Assembly: GCA_963695405.1 (NCBI GenBank)
Contig: CAVOGJ010000015.1
Span: forward strand, 558,001-622,000
Length of the DNA stretch: 64,000 bases
Direction: 5' to 3'
From: CAVOGJ01 sp963695405
Lineage (GTDB): Bacteria > Planctomycetota > Planctomycetia > Pirellulales > Pirellulaceae
Shown: positions 38,201-46,905 of the stretch, piece by piece
Layout: the number at the start of each line of letters is the position of its first letter
Numbering within the stretch: the stretch's first letter is position 1
Made by a program: the position numbers and the translations under genes
Notes under the pieces: model-generated
The model's input: the letters and a program-made list of their open reading frames with translations, nothing else
The model's database searches: none
Told to the model about the DNA's origin: nothing

Positions 38201-38251
38201 GACACCGACCTGCCGGCATTCCGCGATCAACTGGACGTGACCGGATTCTGA
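35213..38251 (+). CDS. Giant surface protein, C-terminal segment with LRR, LamG and PKD domains
   Basis: 1012 residues counted from ATG 35213; true continuity is with the upstream segment through a one-base shift at 35234-35238. The N-terminal cap IPDSALRGAILRALGFP lies in the upstream frame, while LVELDLSGLGIQSLEGIEHL here starts leucine-rich repeats (35250-35600). A LamG-like domain (DFVQLDEEVALGQLTQNFTV) spans about 36000-36590, and about four PKD-type domains follow at 36790-38200 (for example FNFGDGTVIPVEL-like NFGDG motifs and HTYLEAGIYNVTV). Together the three segments would make one protein of about 5630 residues. The stop at 38249 is followed, in the same frame, by a dockerin-like remnant. 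Confidence 0.7.
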   Translation: MENDRCASELSSLVELDLSGLGIQSLEGIEHLGQLRSLVLSGNQLTDSQLQRLVPRVATSGPFAGELLGLSQLQRLSLDFNPALTSVAPLDQLRTLIALSLDGTAVDPLSAMDLIDPISKMPLLRFVSLPALPLRSDHNLAGREGQLLNLTLLSGSTWQVHDPQGNLVATGLAPTVAFTPTDNGVFTLAIDGTDALPILIANRAPVITNLTPLSPRVEGQTVTAAQLIADSGLAFSDAGASDIVKTFVSVTDPNGRTTNLSNVALDFDGVDDFVQLDEEVALGQLTQNFTVAAWIRPRSLTLRGGIIGGLGFDQGNGSTVSGWALQVTPGSQPGLLFSGFSGMTDAEFQPVPFVLDQWTHVAFTYSATNELQFFVNGQPLGNPRQLNGATRPTDVPFTIGDIAGLDSFFDGLIDDVVVFNRAIPASEIAELQANGVPTDRANLIGLWQFNEGLGAVAQDASVSGHDGVLGGGNVDAIPLWNATDAFALPGLRLDNEGTYQVEFKVIDDDGGFDQAKMMLEVTNAGPTARITSSDLSVDVGTLVTFHGGASTDPGPLDTLAFEWNVTTSTGQIVYDARGVDFDFVPDQPGIYQVTLTVTDSAGIADNQSVVVSAAPHVEIGVPAGPLREGDWIEFTSTGSTPAADAALRNYVWEVRHGGILVANGTGSTLRYRPTRDGQYEVSLLIVDSFTGEGSVFAIAQQTVDVQNVAPMVTLPATASTEEGAYQLPLLISDPGSDESLTVFINWGDGDSESLTATGSGLTTLPTHTYLEAGIYNVTVVAVDDNQVASNLVVMALEVGNRAPSDLLLNGPSTLLDGQLAVFTGDFDDFGNDTHTATWNFGDGSPDEMAIVQAGQLFQRAHAYQRSGSYSVTLTVTDSEGAATTTTKTIRVLNLPPANATLDVVSTPRTGGTLSFSGTVRDFSGDVLRATLNFGDGTVIPVELTATSTIGTQTNYSFQAQHVYQQSGTVEVTLTILDQDGDATTISRNIRVKQFRADTDLPAFRDQLDVTGF

Positions 38252-38688
38252 AGCGGATGGCGTGGCAAGCCAACGAAAATTCGTTTCACGGAACTTCCCT
38301 TTTGCCGTGTAGGCACAGCCGGCCGCCGTGGGTGGTTCGGGGGGAACGGGGACGGGTCGATCGATCAAGCCGATTTGACCGAGTGGCTGACGGTGCCGGT
38401 GCCGCGAATCTCGACTCGGGCCATCCGTATCTGCCCGGAGATGCCAACCTGGATAGCACGGTCGATATATCCGGCTTCAACCAATGGAACGCGAATAAGT
38501 TCACGAGTACCGCTGCCGGGACGCCGGGTGACTTGACGGCGAGTGGTATGGTCGACGCGTGCGACTTTAACGTTTGGAATAGCAACAAGTTCACGGCCTC
38601 CGTCAGCCCTGCCGCGCACCTTGTTGCGCCAAGCAGAAAAACATTTTTATTCATAGCTATCTTGAGTGCGTCTCGCGGGCCTTAGTCG
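38252..38688 (+). pseudogene. Decayed dockerin-like tail after the giant gene
   Basis: Directly after TGA 38249-38251 the same frame reads through to NGDGSIDQADLTEWL (about 38345-38389), the second loop of the local dockerin module. The homologous sequence then continues in the -1 frame as AANLDSGHPYLPGDANLDST...SGFNQWNANKF and GDLTASGMVDACDFNVWNSNKF. Alignment with the intact copy at 41035-41270 shows one missing base around 38385-38402. The first loop and a VPEP tail are absent, and the last loop lacks key acidic residues. It is probably the former C-terminus of the giant protein. Confidence 0.6.
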
Positions 38689-38815
38689 GGCACGCTTTCG
38701 TAATCCGTGCCTATTTCTTTCGATTTGATGACGTAAATGATGACGTCCCCAGGGCCGGCTTTTCGCATGCACCCTTAGACGGGTTCTTTTCCCTTTCTCT
38801 TGAGGAGTGGATGCA

Positions 38816-41375
38816 ATGAAGATTCGTGCCGCGGTTTGGCTTGGTTTCGTGCCCTGGTTGGCCTGGCTGCAGCTGGCCGCCATGGGAGGGGTGACTACCG
38901 AATATACCTTCCACGTGACCGGGACGACCGGCACCGTTACCAAGGTAGTCAGCGGGACTCCCGGTTCCAGCCAAGTGACGAGCATCAACGGGACGCCCTT
39001 TAACTTCGAAATGTTGCCGAATGGCATGGGTCAATTTCGCTTTGCGGATGATCTCGAGTTCCTGGCCAGTGATCGGGTGATTGGCACCGGCGACGCGCCC
39101 CTTTCCATTTTTGGCGTGAACAACATCTCGATCGCCGCGGGCGCCACTTTTGATGTGTCGGCGACCCCATCGGCGGCGGGACCCGGCGGCGGTGCGGGGG
39201 CCGGGAGTACCCTGGCCGGTGGCACCGGCGGCACGGGAGGGACGGGAGGCCCCCTGTCGACGCCTACAGAACCGCTCTTCAGTGATGGGGGACCCGGTGG
39301 TACCGGAGGCGCTTCCAACCCGGTCTTCCTTGCCTGCGAGGCGTTCGGCGGATTCAATGGCTTCAACGGCTACAACGCCCTAGGTGGTTCCGCCGGAATC
39401 AGCGGCCTCAATGGATCGACAGGCAGCAACGGCCAAGCCGGCTTTCAATCAGCAGGCGGCGGCGGCGGGGGGGGACTTCGCGGACCGGCCGGCAGCCGGG
39501 GCACAGGGGGTGCGTTTCTCGCCTTGGGAACCGGTGCCGGACAAGTGGGTAACAACTTTGGGGCCGGCGGATCGGTGCAAAATGATGGCGTCGACGGCAG
39601 AGTTGGCTTTGCGGGCAATCCGGGTAACCCAGGTACAGCACCCACGCAGCCAGGCCAAGACGGATCAGGTGGACAAAACACTGGAGCGGGCCCCATGATT
39701 TCCGGTGGCAGCGGCGGGGGTGCCGGTGGCAGCGGCGGCGGCGGTGGCGGTGGTGGCGGTGGCGGAGCCGGATCCGGCGGCGGCGGCGGTGGCGGCGGCG
39801 GCGGCGGAACCACCTTTGCCGGCTGCGCTGTTGGCGGCAACGGTGGAGCGGGAGGCGAAGGGGGCAGAGGCGGTACGGGCGGCATGGGTGGCGCAGGAGG
39901 AGCCGGTGGAGCCGGCGGACACGGCGGCGGTGCCTTTGAGATCGTGGCACGTGGTGTCCTTGACGTGTCACAGAACTCATTCTTCTCCAGAGGATCCATC
40001 GGTGCGGAAGGCGCGGGAGGATCGTCAGGCGTCAATCCGGGGAACAACGGGGTGGCCGGTACGGGCGGCACGGGCGGGGGGACAGGCGCGGGCAGCGCCG
40101 GCAACGGTGGCACAGGCGGAACCGGCGGCAGGGGTGGCCGAGGCGGCACCGGTGGCGCGGGAGGGGCCGGCGGCGACGGCGGTGGCGGCAGCGGTGGTTC
40201 GATTGCGATCACCGGCTCGGTCGTCGTGAGCGACGGTGTCACGGTCGACACGACGGGCGGTGGCAACGCGGGGCGTCGGTCGTTTTCTATTCGGCAACAA
40301 CGCCACCAATCCTTTCGACGGGGCGGCCAGCGGAGGTCTCCAGGAATCGTATGCCGGCTCGCTGGGCGCCAATCCCTTTATCAAGGGCGGTGCCGAGACA
40401 CCCTACCTGCCGGCCTTGCAACGCACGCCAGGCGTCAGCGGCGGAACGGAAACCTTTGGCATCCTGGATGACCAAGTCGTCAACTCCCTGAGTGGTGCCT
40501 TCAGCGACGTCCGCCAAATGGCACCCGGTAATGCAGCGGCCGCCGTGATGCGGATGGATGCGGGTCCGGCCCTGCTGGACATGAATGGGGATGGCCTCGA
40601 CGATGTCGTTGATTTTGACCAGCACGACATGCTGCTCTTCTTCTCGGTCAACAATTCACCATTGACCGACCCCCAGCTGGGGATCGATCCCAACGGCAGC
40701 GATGCCAACTATCTCGTCGACTTGCAGGTACAAGGCTTCGAGTTGGACCCGGCCTTCGGCGGCACGGGACCGCTGACGATCACGGAACTCGATGGCCTGT
40801 TCGTCTATGCCACGCTAGTTCCCGAGTCGACCACGTTTATTAACGCATCCGTGCTGGGGGGATCGCTCAGCGGAGTCAACCTGAGTGCTGGCGACTGGCA
40901 ATACCTCCTGCCGGGCGTCACGGGTGACTTTGATGGGGATGGGGATCTAGACGGTGATGATGTCGACGCGTTGGTTGCCAACATCGCCGGGGAGATGCCG
41001 GAATTGGGCTTCGATCTCAACGGAGATGGAACGGTTGATCAAGCCGATTTGAACGAGTGGTTGGTGGTTGCAGGTGCGGCGAATCTCGATTCAGGCAATC
41101 CGTACTTACTCGGCGATGCCAATCTGGACGGCAATGTGGATACCTCCGACTTCAACCTGTGGAACACCAACAAGTTCACGGAGACCGCGGCCTGGACGGC
41201 GGGTGACTTTACGGCGAATGGAGTGGTGGACGCTTCCGACTTTAACGTCTGGAACGGAAACAAATTCACTTCATCCGGAAACCCGGCGGGGAGCCTGGTC
41301 CCTGAGCCACAGCTCTTCTCTTGGCTGGCCATGGGATTTTTGGTCTTGGTGTTGCCCCGTTGTCGGCGACGTTAG
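38816..41375 (+). CDS. Glycine-rich secreted protein with dockerin-like module and PEP-CTERM (one frameshift)
   Basis: ATG 38816 has GAGGAG eight bases upstream. A signal peptide (WLGFVPWLAWLQLAAMG) is followed by a beta-rich segment and then, at about 39170-40210, a low-complexity region of GGxGG repeats with runs of up to 12 glycines. At 40268-40273 the frame must move by +1 (GCGGGGCG, one G too many) to continue into VGRFLFGNNATNPFDGAAS. The remainder has DMNGDGLDDVVDFD, four EF-hand-like loops (DFDGDGDLDGDDVD to GDFTANGVVDASDFNVWN) and the sorting tail VPEPQLFSWLAMGFLVLVLPRCRRR split by a hydrophobic helix. About 852 residues in total. Likely a surface-sorted structural protein. Confidence 0.75.
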
Positions 41376-41417
41376 TCGCTGGCCGTTTGGCGGTGAAGCA
41401 AGCGGATGAACGAAAGA

Positions 41418-41444
41418 CCTCTGCCGACGCCGTGTCGGCAGGGG
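41418..41444 (+). terminator. Hairpin downstream of the glycine-rich gene
   Basis: CCTCTGCCGAC (41418-41428) pairs with GTCGGCAGGGG (41434-41444) through 11 positions including one G-T pair, with a five-base loop. It lies 43 bases after the stop. There is no U-run behind it, so it may stabilise the mRNA end rather than terminate. Confidence 0.4.
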
Positions 41445-41558
41445 TATGGTTTGGAAAAGGGACTCCGCACTTCAGCTCAGGTCCGCTGTTCGCGTCAGAG
41501 TACTCGTCCCGTTCTTTGCTGAGTTGAACTCATCGGTAATTGCGAAGGAGAAGGATCC

Positions 41559-43291
41559 ATGTACCGGCTGCGGATTGTGATGCTGTTGCTCGCCATGGCG
41601 GTCGAAGGTACCGTCTGGGCCGCCTTCGTGGACGTGACGTTGGATGCCGGAATCAATTACGTGCAATGGATGCCGCAACCGGGGCGTTCCTATTCCGAGC
41701 CCTACATGATGTCGGGTGGCGCCGCCGCGGGTGATTTTGACAACGATGGTTGGGTCGACTTATTCGTGACTCGGATCCACGCCCCTGACCTCCTTTATCG
41801 CAACCGGGGCGACGGCACGTTCGCCGACGTTTCGGCACAAGCTGGCTTCCAGACCGCCGCAGATACCAATGGCGCCGTGTGGGGAGACATTGATAACGAT
41901 GGGGATGCGGATTTATACGTGACCGGTATCGAGACCAATCAACATTTTCTCTACATAAACGACGGCCAGGGGCACTTTCAAGAACAGGCCATGGAGCGAG
42001 GAGCCGGCTTACCTTCGACGCATGTGCGGCGTGGCTACAGCGCGACTTTTGGTGACTTTGATCGGGATGGTTATCTTGACTTGCATACCACCGAGTGGGG
42101 CAGTTTCCCCAACCGTGATGGTGACATCGTGACCGTCTCGCGGTTGCTGCGCAATCGGGGGGCCGCCGCGCCCGGCCATTTCGTCGACGTCACGGCTGCG
42201 GCCGGCGTGTCGCTGACCGGGGTGCAGGGCCAGAATCGACACCAACCGGTCCAAGGCGTGTTCTCCTTCGCCTCGCAATTTGCAGATCTCGATCGCGACG
42301 GCTGGTCAGACCTGGTCGTCGCGGGCGATTTCGGAACCAGCCGCCTGTTCTGGAACAACCGGGATGGGACGTTCACCGACGGCACCGAGTCGGCCGGCGT
42401 GGGCGGCGACGAAAATGGCATGGGATCGGCAGTCGGGGACTATGATGGTGATGGCGACCTGGATTGGTTCGTCACCTCCATCTACGACGCCAACGATACG
42501 TGTGGCACGCCCCTGCCTGGGCAGTTCTGCAGTTGGGGTGCCTCGGGAAATCGACTCTATCGAAACGACGGCGGCCGGCAATTTTCAGACCACACGGATG
42601 CCGCGGGGGTGCGTAACGGGGGCTGGGGCTGGGGGACGTCGTTCTTGGACTATGACCTCGACGGCGATCTCGATCTGACGATGACCAACGGCATGCGGAT
42701 TCCCCAGTCGCTGCTCGATGACCCGTTTAACGACGATGCCCTTCGTCTCTGGCGGAATGACGGAGCGAGCTCGGCATTTCGTGAGGTAGCGGAATTCGAG
42801 GGACTCACGGACCAGGGTTCCGGAAAGGGCCTGTTGACCTTGGACTACGATCGCGATGGCGACCTTGATTTGTTCATCGTGAACAACGCTGGGCGCCGAT
42901 CCTGTATCGCAACGATCAGGAGGGCGGCGGCCATTGGATCGTCGTGGATGTCGTCGGGACGACGTCCAATCGAGACGGTGTGGGCACCAAGGTCACGATC
43001 GATCCCGATCTGTCGATCGTCGGCGACGAACAGTTTCGCGAAGTGCACGCGGGCAGCAATTTTCTTGGCCAGAATGAACGAGCCGCCTTCTTCGGGTTGG
43101 GGGTCGGCCTGACGAACATCGACCAAATTCGTCTGGAATGGCCCAGCGGTCAGATCGACGACCTCTTCGCTGTTTCTGCGAATCAGCGGTTGATGGTGGT
43201 CGAGCGCGTACCGGAGCCGACGCGGCTACTATCCCCCGGATGGATCCTGGTCGGACTTCTCTATCGACGTCGATCCACGGGTGGCCGTTAA
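41559..43291 (+). CDS. FG-GAP/VCBS and ASPIC-UnbV repeat protein (one frameshift)
   Basis: ATG 41559 follows AAGGAG. A signal peptide (IVMLLLAMAVEGTVWA) leads into FG-GAP/VCBS repeats with Ca-binding DxDxDG loops: DFDNDGWVDLFVTR, DIDNDGDADLYVTG, DFDRDGYLDLHTTE, DLDRDGWSDLVVAG, DYDGDGDLDWFVTS, DYDLDGDLDLTMTN, DYDRDGDLDLFIVN. These form a propeller of the CRTAC1 type. At 42891-42893 one G is missing (GCTGGGCGCCG), after which APILYRNDQEGGGHWIVVDV and an ASPIC/UnbV domain (SNRDGVGTKVTI, REVHAGSNFLGQNE) continue in the -1 frame. The end has VPEP plus a short hydrophobic stretch. About 577 residues, exported, function unknown. Confidence 0.78.
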
Positions 43292-43389
43292 GGATCGCGG
43301 AAGTTCCAGCCCCGTGGAGGGTGAAATCGGTCGCTTGGGCGGTTAGATTGATGCACGATACCCAGGCGTCGCTCCACGAGAATATCACG

Positions 43390-46016
43390 ATGAATACCGA
43401 TCGCTGGCAACGGATGAGGCGGCTTTTCGAAGCGGCCTGGGAACTGGATGTCGAACAACAGGAGGCGTTTCTCGCGACGCAGTGTGGCGGCGATCTCGAG
43501 TTAAAGGAAGAGGTATTGGCCCTCCTGACGTCCGCTGAGCGAGATCTCAAGGGCGACCAGGACGCGGCCATGCGTGCAGCGGCCGAGGGCGCGGCCGGCG
43601 ACGAAACCGGCCGGAAGATCGGGCCTTACCGCGTCCTTCGCCGACTGGGGCAAGGCGGCATGGGACGCGTCCTGCTGGCGGTGCGGGACGATGAGGAGTT
43701 CGATAAGCAGGTCGCCATTAAACTCATCCGCGGCGAATTTGCCAGTGACGAGATGAAACGGCGTTTTCGGTTAGAACGTCAGATATTGGCGAAATTGGAA
43801 CACCCGAATATCGCCCGCTTGATTGACGGCGGCTCGACCGAACTCGGCGAGCCCTATGTGGTGATGGAATACGTTGAGGGCGTACCCATCGACGCCTATT
43901 GTCGGCAAAGGCAGCTCACCACGGCCGCTCGACTGAGGCTGTTTTGCACCGTCAGCGATGCCGTGCACGAGGCCCACCGTGCGCTCGTGGTCCATCGGGA
44001 TATCAAGCCGAGCAATATCTTGGTAACGCCCGATGGCACTCCAAAACTGTTGGATTTCGGTATCGCGAAGCTCCTTGCTTCGCCAACCGATGACCAGACG
44101 CTCACGGCGATGACGGGTCCCGGCGTTCGCCTGTTGACCCCCGAATATGCGAGTCCGGAACAAGTCCGCGATGAACCGATCACGACGGCAACCGATACCT
44201 ATTCGTTGGGAATCTTGCTCTACGAACTACTCACCGGAGTCAGACCCTTTCGCTTCAAAGAGCGACTGCGCGCGAAGTCGAACGTGTGATCTGCGACGAG
44301 ATTCCAGAACGTCCCAGCACGGCGGTGAGCGTTGCCGTGCCCCATGATTCGGCTGAGGCGAAGACCTCAACGCGATCCGCGTCTCGACTGCGTCGAGAAT
44401 TAGTTGGCGACCTCGACAATATTATTATGATGGCGTTACGTAAAGAGCCTCAGCGGCGTTATCGTTCGGCCGCTGATCTCGCCGACGATCTGCGGCGACA
44501 CTTGGACGGCATGCCGGTATCGGCGCGGCCCGATACTTGGAGCTATCGTTCGTCGAAGTTCCTCCGCCGACACACTATGGCAGTCATGGCAACGGCAGCC
44601 GTCGCGTTGCTGCTGGCCGCCGCCGCCATTTCCCTGGCCATCCAATCCGAGCGGATCGCCCGCCAGCGTGATCGAGCCCGCGTGGCGGAAGCCGAGGCAA
44701 AAACGCAGCGTGATCGTGCACTCGAAGCCGAAGCCAAGGCGAAGGTGGACGCGGCAACGGCGACGCAAGTTGCCGATTTTATGGTGGGATTGTTCACCGA
44801 CTCGGCGCCGAATTCGGTTGCCGCCGCCCAGCTGACGGTCCGTGACATCCTCGATCGCGGGGCGGAACGCGTGACCCAGGAACTCGCCGGCCAACCCGAG
44901 GTGCGCGCCCGTATGATGGACATCATGGGACGCGTTTTTGGTCGACTCGACATGCTGGACGTTTCGGCCACCATGGCGGCTGACGCCATGTCGCTGAGGA
45001 AGCAATGCTACGGAGAGGAACATCTTGAGGTTGCGGAGAGTTTGATGAGCCTGGGGGCCGTGTATTATCGGCAAGGTGATTTTGACGCGGCCGAGTCTAC
45101 TTATCGTCGTGCTCTGGAGATGCGACAGAAATTGATCGGTCGAGATGATCCCTCCATCGCCGGGGCTCTGGAGGGTATTGCGTCGGTCAAGCACTACCTG
45201 GGAAATTATGTCGAAGCCGAACGGTATTATCGCGACTCGTTGGAAATGCTGGAACGAATTCATGGCGAGAACCATCCCGAAGTCGCCCGTGCGACCCGCG
45301 CTGTGGCCGCCATCGTGATGGCGCATCACCCGCCCGAGGAATCGGAAGCCATGTATCGACAAGCGCTGGCACGGCACCAGAAACTGTACGGCGATGAACA
45401 TCTGGCCACGGTCGACTGTATGAGTGATCTGGCCGTTATCCTCAAGAATCGGAAGGCATTTGAAGAGGCCGAGCCTTTGTATCAGCAGGTCCTGATGGTT
45501 CGCCGCAAAGTGCTGGGAGAAAATCACACGGACTACGCACAAGCCCTCAACAACTACGCCACCTTCCTGCGAAAAGTTGATCGCATCGACGAGGCTGCTC
45601 CGATGTATCGGGAGGCACTCGACGTGTATCGTCGGACGCTAGGGCCAGACAACCCGCAGTTGGTTCCGACGCTAGTCAATCTGGCTAGTGTGCTCTCAAA
45701 ACAAGAAAAATATGAGGAGTCCCTGCAAATCGCCCGCGAAGCGGAAGGCATCTGTCAGAATAGCATGGGCGAAGAACACTGGCTGACCAGTTACGTTCGC
45801 GTGCAAATCGGCTCGGACCTTCTTGAATTGGAGCAGGTTGACGAGGCAGAGCAAATCCTGCTGGCCGCCCATGAGGGCTTGCTGCTGGCGGTGGGACCCC
45901 GCAACGCACGGACGGTGGACGCCCGGAAGACCTTGTTCGATTTCTACACCGCACGCGGTCTGCTGGATCAGGCCGCCAGCTTCGCGCCGCCAGACGCAAC
46001 ACGCCCGTCGGAATGA
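43390..46016 (+). CDS. Ser/Thr protein kinase with C-terminal TPRs (one frameshift)
   Basis: ATG 43390 gives the usual start MNTDRWQRMRRLFEAA; the ribosome binding site is weak. The kinase domain begins near residue 76 (IGPYRVLRRLGQGGMG); VAIKLI holds the ATP lysine, HRDIKPSNIL near 201 the catalytic loop and DFGIAK near 222 the metal site, so the core is intact. At 44263-44268 a base is missing: FRFKER must continue as TAREVERVICDEIPERPSTAV in the -1 frame. Then come a transmembrane helix (MAVMATAAVALLLAAAAISLAI), a coiled coil rich in RDRA/EAEAK, and about eight TPR-like units (YYRQGDFDAAESTYRRALEM). About 875 residues. Kinases of this type often accompany TIGR02999 sigma factors; one lies 22 kb away. 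Confidence 0.85.
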
Positions 46017-46022
46017 ACGACG

Positions 46023-46748
46023 CTAGCTCGGCTCGCCGCGCTGTACCCATTCGACAAAGATCGGTAGGAGTCGATTAGCGTCGGGCGTCTCTTCGCAGGT
46101 GGATGCGAACGCCTCGATCGATTGACCGGTGATCCTATGTATGTACTGGGGATAATTGTTCACACGTTGCATAAATTCCGACAAGCAAAGTTCAGGATGG
46201 AACTGGGTGCAATAAATGGGGCGGTTCGCCAAACGAAACGCCTGATTTGCCACCCGCTCGGTCGAGGCGAGTAAGATCGCTTCTTGTGGCAGTTGGTCGA
46301 CGATGTCCTGATGGCCCATGTGCCCCAGGAATGTGGCCGGCAAGCCTCGCCAGAGCGGATCCGCACGACCGGCTGCGGTAAGCGAGAGGGTGTGCGTTCC
46401 TACCTCGGCCCGCCCCAAGTCGGTTACGACTTTGCCGCCCAACGCCACCGCCATGGCTTGAAAACCCCAGCAAGAGGCAAAGGTCGGCTTGCCGAGATCA
46501 GAGAGCAAGCACATCGTCTTGAGGGCCGGGCCAAGCCAAGGCCCGCCCGTGACGACCGAATAGTTTCCCGATCCTCCGATCAAAACAAGATCACTGTCGT
46601 CCAGTTGCCGCCGAGTCGGTGGGGCAGACAACAGATCGACGACCGCGAGGTCTTGCAAACCGCACCCGAGGACGCGGCGAAAGCAACCCACCTCCTGGGC
46701 CCGCATCGGGTCGTCCGCGTCGCGTACTTGGAGGAGTAGGTATCGCAT
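46023..46748 (-). CDS. Class I glutamine amidotransferase
   Basis: 241 residues from ATG 46748. The catalytic nucleophile is the Cys in FASCWGFQAMA and the histidine/glutamate pair is in YCTQFHPEL, so the GATase1 triad is complete. The SGNYSVV and TASTERVANQAF segments fit stand-alone GMP-synthase-like amidotransferases (GATase1_GMPS-like). It would release ammonia from glutamine or act as a gamma-glutamyl hydrolase; the partner or substrate is unknown. It ends six bases from the convergent kinase gene and starts 157 bases after the lyase-like gene on the same strand. Confidence 0.82.
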   Translation of the reverse strand: MRYLLLQVRDADDPMRAQEVGCFRRVLGCGLQDLAVVDLLSAPPTRRQLDDSDLVLIGGSGNYSVVTGGPWLGPALKTMCLLSDLGKPTFASCWGFQAMAVALGGKVVTDLGRAEVGTHTLSLTAAGRADPLWRGLPATFLGHMGHQDIVDQLPQEAILLASTERVANQAFRLANRPIYCTQFHPELCLSEFMQRVNNYPQYIHRITGQSIEAFASTCEETPDANRLLPIFVEWVQRGEPS

Positions 46749-46905
46749 AAGCGTCGTTGCTGTCGATGATCCGTGTTTTCTAGAGTATCAGGTTGGCCAC
46801 GCTGGAACTACCGAGCCACCGGGGAAAAACTGGTTGTGATGGCTGGGATCTCACGCGATGCGCTCTGGGACCCGGCGCGGGACTCTACGAAGCCAAATCG
46901 CGACG

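Noticed and set aside
39445..40266. 273-codon proline-rich minus-strand frame
   Set aside because: It is the mirror of the glycine-rich repeat (GGC read backwards gives GCC/CCG); no signal, start site or family.
46817..46836. AAAAACTGGTTGT-like sequence resembling sites A and B
   Set aside because: The first block (AAAAAACAG) is missing and the orientation does not point at a start, so the match is too weak.
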